Source: an uncultured Pseudomonadales bacterium (GTDB lineage Bacteria > Pseudomonadota > Gammaproteobacteria > Pseudomonadales > Azotimanducaceae). From it: a stretch of DNA of 64,000 nt. The notes under the pieces were generated by a model. It was not told the DNA's origin. It was given only the letters and a program-made list of their open reading frames with translations, and did no database searches. Positions 58,811 through 64,000 of this stretch are shown here, one piece after another; position 1 is the stretch's first letter, and each line of letters begins with the position of its first letter. The translations under genes and the position numbers were made by a program. The stretch covers positions 2,666,001 to 2,730,000 of the forward strand of contig OY282447.1 in assembly GCA_958296165.1 (NCBI GenBank). The letters run 5' to 3'.

Positions 58811-60583
58811 ATGTCTAGCGCCTACCCGGCCATTCCCTATGGACGCGCCTCGTTCAGCAAGATGCGTCTCGACGGCTGCCTGTACGTAGACAAGACCAGC
58901 TTCATTCCCTTGTTGGAGAACGAGCGTCATGTGTTCTTCATTCGTCCGCGCAGATTCGGCAAGACGTGCTTCTTGGGGCTCCTGGAGCGGTATTACGATC
59001 GTGCGTCGAAAGAGCGTTTCGAGAGCCTGTTCGGCGGTACCGAGGTCGGGCGCAATCGCACTGAGAATCGCAGCCGCTATGTGATCCTCTATTTCGACTT
59101 CTCCGCCATCAAGGACGATCCGGAGACGCTAGAGGATCTGTTCGAGGAATACTGCCATCGGAATCTCCGGGCCGCGTTGGAACACAACCCAGACATCTTC
59201 CCCGCCCACGCCAGACAGCGCATCTTGGCGCCTCCTTCCATCACCGGCAAGCTCAACGAGCTGTTCCTGTATGCCCAAGATCACGACGTTGCGCTCTACG
59301 CGCTGATAGATGAATACGACAACTTCGCCAACACGGTCATTGCCGTTCATGGCAGCGACGCCTATCACGCGTTCACTCACGGCGGCGGCTTTTACCGCAG
59401 TTTTTTCGCTGCGCTGAAGGCGGGAACAGCACGCAGCGGCGGCTTGGAGCGGCTGTTTATCACGGGCGTCTCACCGATCACCATGGACGACGTAACCAGC
59501 GGCTTCAACATCGGCACGAACTTGAGCTTCGAGCTAGAGTTCAACGAGATGCTTGGCTTTACGGAGGCAGAAGTAAAAGACGTTCTACGTTTGTATCGGG
59601 ATCGTGGCGTGCTCGACGAAAACGTGGACGCCGCCTTGGCCACCATGCGCGAGTGGTACAACGGCTACCGCTTCGCGGAAGATGCGGAGCAGGACGTCTA
59701 CAACCCAGATATGGTGCTCTATTACTTGCGAAAGTCCATTCCCAACAAGCGCGTTCCCAAACAGCTCATCGACCCAAACGTGCGCATCGACTACGCCAAA
59801 TTGCGCCACTTGCTAGTGGTGAGCCGCGATGCATCCATTGCACTAAATGGCAACTTCGACCTGTTGCGACACATCGTCGGTGAACAACAGGCCAGCGGAG
59901 CCCTCCGCGAGAGCTTTCCCCTCGATCGCCTTGGCGAACGTGAGAACTTCCTATCGCTGCTGCACTGCTTCGGCTTGTTGAGCATTCGCGGCAGCGACGA
60001 GGGGCTGCCGCTGCTTGGCATCCCGAACCAGACGGTGAAGCAGCTTATGTTCGGCTACCTACGCGACGCGTATAAGGACGTGGGCGCATTCGCGGTAGAC
60101 GTGTACGACTTCAGTCGCTTGATGCACGAAATGGCCTACCGCGGCGCTTGGCAGCCGGTGATCGAGTTTCTTGCTAGCGCCATCAAGCGGCAGACTGCCA
60201 TCCGCGATTACATTTCCGGCGAAAGAGTGCTGCAAGGATTTTTCTCAGCCTACTTGGGCGTTACAGATTACTTCCTGTTCCGCTCCGAACGAGAACTCAA
60301 TGGTGGCTACGCGGATATCTGCCTGGAACCTTTCTTGGCGGGACATCCGCAAGTGCCTTACGGTTACTTGATCGAGCTCAAGTATCTGAAGACGAATGAA
60401 GGAAACGAAAAGACCATCAAGGCCGCCGCCGACCAAGCATTTGCGCAGCTAACGAGGTATTTGGCGGACGAGGCATTGGCACGTCAGTATCCGGCAGTGC
60501 GTTTTCTGGGCTTGGCAATCGTGTTCCAAGGCCGAGATATGGTGTTCTTGGGCGCGGTGGCAGCAGCTAGCTCGCCCCCATAG
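58811..60583 (+). CDS. AAA-ATPase-like protein with PD-(D/E)XK nuclease-like C-terminus (DUF1703-type)
   Basis: A 590-residue member of a family common in host-associated bacteria. The N-terminus (YVDKTSFIPLLEN..HVFFIRPRRFGKTCFLGLLE) has the family's unusual P-loop RPRRFGKT. The Walker B-like LIDEYDNF follows at ~175, then the FITGVSPITMDDVTSGFNIGTNLS segment. The C-terminus has GYADICLEPF and YLIELKYLKT, which is the D...E-x-K nuclease core. These proteins are thought to be defence or mobile-element-derived, but the role is unproven. It is a stand-alone plus-strand gene, convergent with the ankyrin gene with 14 bases between. Confidence 0.85.
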   Translation: MSSAYPAIPYGRASFSKMRLDGCLYVDKTSFIPLLENERHVFFIRPRRFGKTCFLGLLERYYDRASKERFESLFGGTEVGRNRTENRSRYVILYFDFSAIKDDPETLEDLFEEYCHRNLRAALEHNPDIFPAHARQRILAPPSITGKLNELFLYAQDHDVALYALIDEYDNFANTVIAVHGSDAYHAFTHGGGFYRSFFAALKAGTARSGGLERLFITGVSPITMDDVTSGFNIGTNLSFELEFNEMLGFTEAEVKDVLRLYRDRGVLDENVDAALATMREWYNGYRFAEDAEQDVYNPDMVLYYLRKSIPNKRVPKQLIDPNVRIDYAKLRHLLVVSRDASIALNGNFDLLRHIVGEQQASGALRESFPLDRLGERENFLSLLHCFGLLSIRGSDEGLPLLGIPNQTVKQLMFGYLRDAYKDVGAFAVDVYDFSRLMHEMAYRGAWQPVIEFLASAIKRQTAIRDYISGERVLQGFFSAYLGVTDYFLFRSERELNGGYADICLEPFLAGHPQVPYGYLIELKYLKTNEGNEKTIKAAADQAFAQLTRYLADEALARQYPAVRFLGLAIVFQGRDMVFLGAVAAASSPP

Positions 60584-60597
60584 CCAGGCATGATGCG

Positions 60598-62316
60598 CTA
60601 CTGCCGGACGTCCTCAAGCAGCGACACCACTTCAGCAGTCGCCCTTGCACGGGCTAGTTCGAGCAGCGGCGTGCCGTCGCCGTCTAGAACGTCTGTGCGG
60701 GCGCCGCGTTCGAGCAGATAGGCGAGCGCCACGGGGCGGTTGCGCAAAGCGGCGAAAGCCAACGGCGTTTGCCAGTTCTCCGGATGTGCCTCGACGTTGT
60801 GCGTTGTGCCGAGCGGGGCTTCGAGCAGAGCCGGTTGCTCTGTAAGAAGCGCTGTCAGCCGTTTGGTGTCTTCGCACAAGACTGCGTCGAAGATGCCGAT
60901 GTGCTGCGTGGCAAGGTATTCGTGCATTGCCGGCTGGCTGGCGGTGATGGCCCATTGCAGCGGCGTCGCCGCGAAGTATCCGTCTCGGGCGCTCAAGCTC
61001 GCACCTTTCTCCAAGAGCAGCTTTGCCATTTCCAGGTGGCCGTGGAAGGCGGCTTCGTGCAAGGCCGTTCGGCTTGGCTGGGCAGGATCGAAACCCACCT
61101 CCAGCATGGTGCGAACGGCGTTGAGCCGATTGCCCGCCGCGGCATTCGGGAGCAGGTGAGGCATGGCCTCTTGAACACGGGCCACGAGGCCAGGCTCGGC
61201 CGCCGCGGCCGTGCGGGCGGCGTCTCCATCGCCGCTCATGCACACGCCGGCAAATCGCTTCGGTGCGTCCAATTGCACGGTTTCGGCACCGTGGTCGGCA
61301 AGATACTGCGCCAAATCGGGGTGCCCGGTGAGCCACGCCCACTCGTACAGAAGCATGCCGTCGACCGCATCGCCTTTCACGTCAGCGCCGTGGTCGATGA
61401 GCATTTTCGCCCGTTCGACGTGGTGGTTGCGTACCGCCCATTCGAGCTGATAGGCAAGCGTTTGGTGCGAGTGTTCGACGAGTTCGCCCTCCTCTTCAAG
61501 CAGCCAGTTGTTGCGGTGCGTCTTGTTCAGACCGTGCGCAAGGAGCATTTCCAAACACTCGCTGGATGGCGTGAACATGGTGTTGTAGAGGGCTTGGCCA
61601 TCGTTGGGATCGGCGCCAGCGTCCAGCAGAAGCCGCGCCAGCTCTCGCCAATGTAGGTGCGGTGGCTGGTTCTCCGGCCCCATCTCGCCTTCGCCGAACG
61701 CGCCGGTTAGCGCAGTGAATCGATACTGGCCGCCCCACATGTAATGCGCGTTGGGATCGGCGCCGCGCTCGAGCAACAGCGCCGCGACGGCGAGCGTGGA
61801 CATGCCCGGCAGATCGAGACGCGAATAGCAGGCGTACAGCAGGGGCGGCCAGTCGAAGTAGCCGCCGCGTTGGTCTAGCAAGGCCGGATCAGCCAGAAAG
61901 TCCGCCACCGCTTGCTCGTCGCCGACGCATGCCGCATGCCAAATGTCGCGCCTGGCGAGGGACGGATCCTCATCCAGCATGGCCGCCGCGCGCTGCCAAT
62001 TCGCTGGCTTGTCGGAGGTGACGTGGTACAGACAGGCTAGTTGCAGGAAATCCGCCAAGCCAGCCGGATGGGTCACATACGCCGCAAGCTGCCGCCATGT
62101 CGCGAAGCCGTGCTCGCGGGCGATGGCGAGCTCGGCGTCGGCGCTACTCAACGATGCGGCGAGAACAAGATCGTCGCCGCGGTCGGTGAACCGCGGGTGG
62201 TATCGGCGCAACCTCGCCGCGGCTTCGGTGGCACCAGCCGAGTGGGCGGCCAAGAGGGCGTCGCGCATGGCCAGCATGTCGGCGATGGCGTGCGCTGTGG
62301 GCAGTTGCTTCGGCAT
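60598..62316 (-). CDS. Ankyrin-repeat protein (572 aa)
   Basis: An intact 572-residue ankyrin protein with a helical N-terminal ~110 residues (a TWRQLAAYV segment, then YHVTSDKPANWQRAAAMLDEDP) and many degenerate ankyrin units: ADPNAHYMWGG, DAGADPNDGQAL, DHGADVKGDAVDG, SRTALHEAAFHGHLEMAKLLLEKGASLSARDG, ATPLQWAI and LAFAALRNRP..YLLERGARTDV. There is no signal peptide, so it acts in the cytoplasm or is delivered by another route. The start is ATG 62316, with GAGGGAAG about 5 bases before it. It has no close similarity to the frameshifted ankyrin gene at 1787 beyond the fold. Confidence 0.88.
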   Translation of the reverse strand: MPKQLPTAHAIADMLAMRDALLAAHSAGATEAAARLRRYHPRFTDRGDDLVLAASLSSADAELAIAREHGFATWRQLAAYVTHPAGLADFLQLACLYHVTSDKPANWQRAAAMLDEDPSLARRDIWHAACVGDEQAVADFLADPALLDQRGGYFDWPPLLYACYSRLDLPGMSTLAVAALLLERGADPNAHYMWGGQYRFTALTGAFGEGEMGPENQPPHLHWRELARLLLDAGADPNDGQALYNTMFTPSSECLEMLLAHGLNKTHRNNWLLEEEGELVEHSHQTLAYQLEWAVRNHHVERAKMLIDHGADVKGDAVDGMLLYEWAWLTGHPDLAQYLADHGAETVQLDAPKRFAGVCMSGDGDAARTAAAAEPGLVARVQEAMPHLLPNAAAGNRLNAVRTMLEVGFDPAQPSRTALHEAAFHGHLEMAKLLLEKGASLSARDGYFAATPLQWAITASQPAMHEYLATQHIGIFDAVLCEDTKRLTALLTEQPALLEAPLGTTHNVEAHPENWQTPLAFAALRNRPVALAYLLERGARTDVLDGDGTPLLELARARATAEVVSLLEDVRQ

Positions 62317-62354
62317 GTCTTCCCTCAAGCGTGGTTGACGTTGTCATTGTATGC

Positions 62355-62381
62355 GTTGGATGTGTTGGATGTGTTGGATGT
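62355..62381. repeat. Three perfect copies of a 9-bp tandem repeat
   Basis: GTTGGATGT is repeated three times without change in the 151-base divergent gap between the ankyrin and TldD-like genes, next to the likely promoters. It may vary in number between strains or be a protein-binding array; no role is established. Confidence 0.75.
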
Positions 62382-62467
62382 GCAAAGGGTTGCGCTGTGG
62401 CCATGTTCTGTTACGTTTTGCAGCGTCTGGTGCTACGAGCCACAGTGGTCGGCGGGAGGGGTGTCGA

Positions 62468-64000
62468 ATGAGAGGGCGTTGTTTGGCGACGGTCCGTGTT
62501 GCGCTGGCGTACGTTGCGCTGGCGTACGTTGCGCCGGCGGGAGGCGAAGAACAACTGCCAACCACCTTGCAGACCATGCGGGCGGAGCTCGAGCGCTCTA
62601 TGGCCGCCTTGGCCGAAGAGCCGGAACCGCCGTACTTCGTCAGCTACGAGATCACGGACATGCACACCGTGTCGGCAAGGGCGTCGTTCGGTGCCCTCGT
62701 CAGCAGCGACGAACGACGAACGCGCGTATTGGATGTCGACCTGCGCGTCGGCGACTACGACCTGGACAATACGCGCCCGTTGCGGGACCCCGACATCTTT
62801 GCGGGCTTCCGCTTTGGGCGAGTACGCGTACCCGTGGAGGACGACCCTGCGGCCTTGCGCACCGTACTGTGGAACGAAACTGATCACCGCTACAAAGCGG
62901 CGTTGGAGCAGCTCACCAAGGTAAGAACCGATGTTGAAGTCAAAGTGGAAGCGGAGGACACCGCAGACGATTTTTCGCGCGAAGATCCGGTTATAGGAAT
63001 CGAGACGGCGGCACCGATGGACGTCGACATCGCCGACTGGGAGCGGCGCGTCAAGCGCTATACGCTGCCGTTTAGTGCCTACGGCAACATCTACGGTGCC
63101 GAAGCGCAACTCTCGGCGTTCACGGAAACACGCTGGTTCGCCAACAGCGACGGTTCTGCGATCCAAGCGCAGGAGACGATCTATCGGCTGTTCATTTACG
63201 CCAACACCAAGGCAGACGACGGCATGGTGCTGCCGCTCTACAAAGACTATGGCTCTTTCACGTTGGCGGGTTTGCCGGACGATGACACGGTGGCGCAGGA
63301 TGTCGAGTGGATGATCGCGACCTTGCTGGCGTTGCGGGAGGCGCCGCTCGTCGATCCATACACCGGCCCGGCCATCCTGTCTGGACAGGCAAGCGGCGTG
63401 TTCTTCCACGAAGTCCTCGGCCACCGGCTTGAAGGCCACCGCCAGAAAGACGTCGATGAAGGCCAGACCTTTAGGAAGAAACTTGGCGAGTCCATTCTGC
63501 CGGCGAGCTTCTCGGTGCATTTCGACCCATTGCGTAAGAGCTACGGCGGGCGCGATCTAGTGGGCGGTTATCGGTACGACAACCAAGGCATTCGAGCGCG
63601 GCGCGTGACCGTGGTGGATCGTGGCACTCTCAAGAACTTCCTGATGTCGCGCATGCCTATCGACGGCTTTCCTCACTCCAACGGGCATGGCCGCAAGCAA
63701 ATGGGCTACCAGCCGGTCGCCAGACAGTCGAACCTGATCGTTGAAGTAGACGCCCCGCTTACCGAGGACGCGCTGAAGACGCGCCTCTTGGAAGCCATCA
63801 AGGCCGAAGGAAAGACGTTTGGTTTGCGCATTGAGGACATCCAGGGTGGCTTCACGTTTACCGGCCGCTTGATTCCGAACTCGTTCAACGTTGCGCCGAT
63901 TCTCGTCTATCGCATTCATCTCGATGGCCGCGAGGAGCTGGTTCGCGGCGTGGACCTGATCGGCACACCCTTGACGGCGTTTAGCCGCGTCGTCGCGGGC
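62468..64000 (+). CDS. TldD/PmbA-type metalloprotease, secreted form (right edge, incomplete)
   Basis: The frame stays open to the window edge; 511 codons are present. The protein has an N-terminal hydrophobic signal with a duplicated VALAY run and then a TldD/PmbA-like body. The metal-binding HEVLGH occurs at residues 314-319 in GVFFHEVLGHRLEGHRQ, and downstream the family pattern continues (NQGIRARRVTVVDRGTLKNFLMSR, then GFPHSNGHGR). TldD/PmbA normally act in the cytoplasm on small peptides, so a signal-bearing member is unusual, although secreted homologues are known. GGAGGGG lies about 7 bases before ATG 62468. The C-terminus is outside the window. Confidence 0.85.
   Translation, partial: MRGRCLATVRVALAYVALAYVAPAGGEEQLPTTLQTMRAELERSMAALAEEPEPPYFVSYEITDMHTVSARASFGALVSSDERRTRVLDVDLRVGDYDLDNTRPLRDPDIFAGFRFGRVRVPVEDDPAALRTVLWNETDHRYKAALEQLTKVRTDVEVKVEAEDTADDFSREDPVIGIETAAPMDVDIADWERRVKRYTLPFSAYGNIYGAEAQLSAFTETRWFANSDGSAIQAQETIYRLFIYANTKADDGMVLPLYKDYGSFTLAGLPDDDTVAQDVEWMIATLLALREAPLVDPYTGPAILSGQASGVFFHEVLGHRLEGHRQKDVDEGQTFRKKLGESILPASFSVHFDPLRKSYGGRDLVGGYRYDNQGIRARRVTVVDRGTLKNFLMSRMPIDGFPHSNGHGRKQMGYQPVARQSNLIVEVDAPLTEDALKTRLLEAIKAEGKTFGLRIEDIQGGFTFTGRLIPNSFNVAPILVYRIHLDGREELVRGVDLIGTPLTAFSRVVAG
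62498..62539 (+). repeat. 15-bp tandem repeat inside the TldD-like signal peptide
   Basis: GTTGCGCTGGCGTAC is repeated twice and then partly a third time (GTTGCGCCGGCG), encoding VALAY-VALAY-VAPA. It lengthens the hydrophobic core of the signal and may vary in copy number by slippage. Confidence 0.7.

Noticed and set aside
1787-62316. The two ankyrin proteins as recent paralogues
   Set aside because: They share only the generic ankyrin repeat pattern; N-termini and repeat order differ throughout.
1-64000. CRISPR arrays, tRNA or rRNA genes
   Set aside because: I saw no regularly spaced direct repeats of 24-40 bases, no GGTTCGA-type T-arm in a cloverleaf context, and no rRNA sequence in the gaps I read.

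Overview
The window is dense, high-GC DNA (roughly 60-65% G+C by eye) from a bacterial chromosome. The gene set is gammaproteobacterial in flavour: an AlgD-type sugar dehydrogenase beside an EpsH/PEP-CTERM-type glycosyltransferase, type I IPP isomerase, gatCAB, ampD, nadC, a Mak-type fructokinase and a fused FadJ-like enzyme. Two PhyH oxygenases, an LLM oxidoreductase, a TAXI-TRAP transporter, ankyrin proteins and a large defence locus resemble what I know from uncultured marine or host-associated proteobacteria; that placement is inference. I see no rRNA, tRNA or CRISPR.

Layout. 1-2.8 kb: end of a nucleotide-sugar dehydrogenase, a glycosyltransferase and a frameshifted ankyrin gene. 2.8-12.6 kb: an orphan form II CoxL-like molybdoenzyme subunit (frameshifted near its start), idi, HAD phosphatase with ASCH protein, fadJ-like, a hendecad coiled-coil membrane protein, then cupin, cytochrome b561, a small unknown and PhyH. 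12.6-18.1 kb: a chained operon, ABC ATPase > permease/GldG fusion > DUF4340 > GST. 18.3-21.5 kb: gatC-gatA-gatB. 21.5-23.8 kb: three secreted proteins in an A-B-A' arrangement in which A and A' are paralogues.

23.8-36.6 kb is the most interesting part, a minus-strand defence locus. In transcription order it holds an SNF2-type helicase with a DUF3883-like tail, a HigA-like regulator with no toxin, a PD-(D/E)XK-like unknown, a DUF1156 adenine methylase, an OLD-like AAA ATPase with Toprim-like acidic motifs, and a giant DUF499 ATPase with an N-terminal HEPN-type R-x4-H motif. The helicase/methylase/DUF499 core is a known defence-island theme. The combination with an OLD-like protein, a possible nuclease and HigA is the candidate for something new.

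36.7-40.3 kb: TAXI-TRAP permease and binding protein. 40.5-41.0 kb: an IS110/IS1111 relic with preserved 3' noncoding DNA. 41.2-47.5 kb: a secreted subtilase of about 2,100 residues with four PPC-like repeats and a propeller-like segment, frameshifted near its end. 47.9-50.8 kb: nadC > CYTH > small membrane protein > acyl-CoA dehydrogenase. 50.8-52.3 kb: ampD-fructokinase. 52.3-54.2 kb: LLM oxidoreductase > HIT > secreted protein. 54.4-58.8 kb: ThuA-like protein, a lipoprotein, then an operon of two crotonase-fold proteins lacking the usual catalytic glutamates and a PhyH-HEAT fusion. 58.8-64 kb: AAA/PD-(D/E)XK protein, ankyrin protein and a secreted TldD/PmbA-type protease cut by the window edge.

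Three genes carry apparent single-base indels. They could be assembly errors or real decay, and this affects how far the gene models can be trusted. All functional statements rest on motif reading and remembered family knowledge; no search was run.
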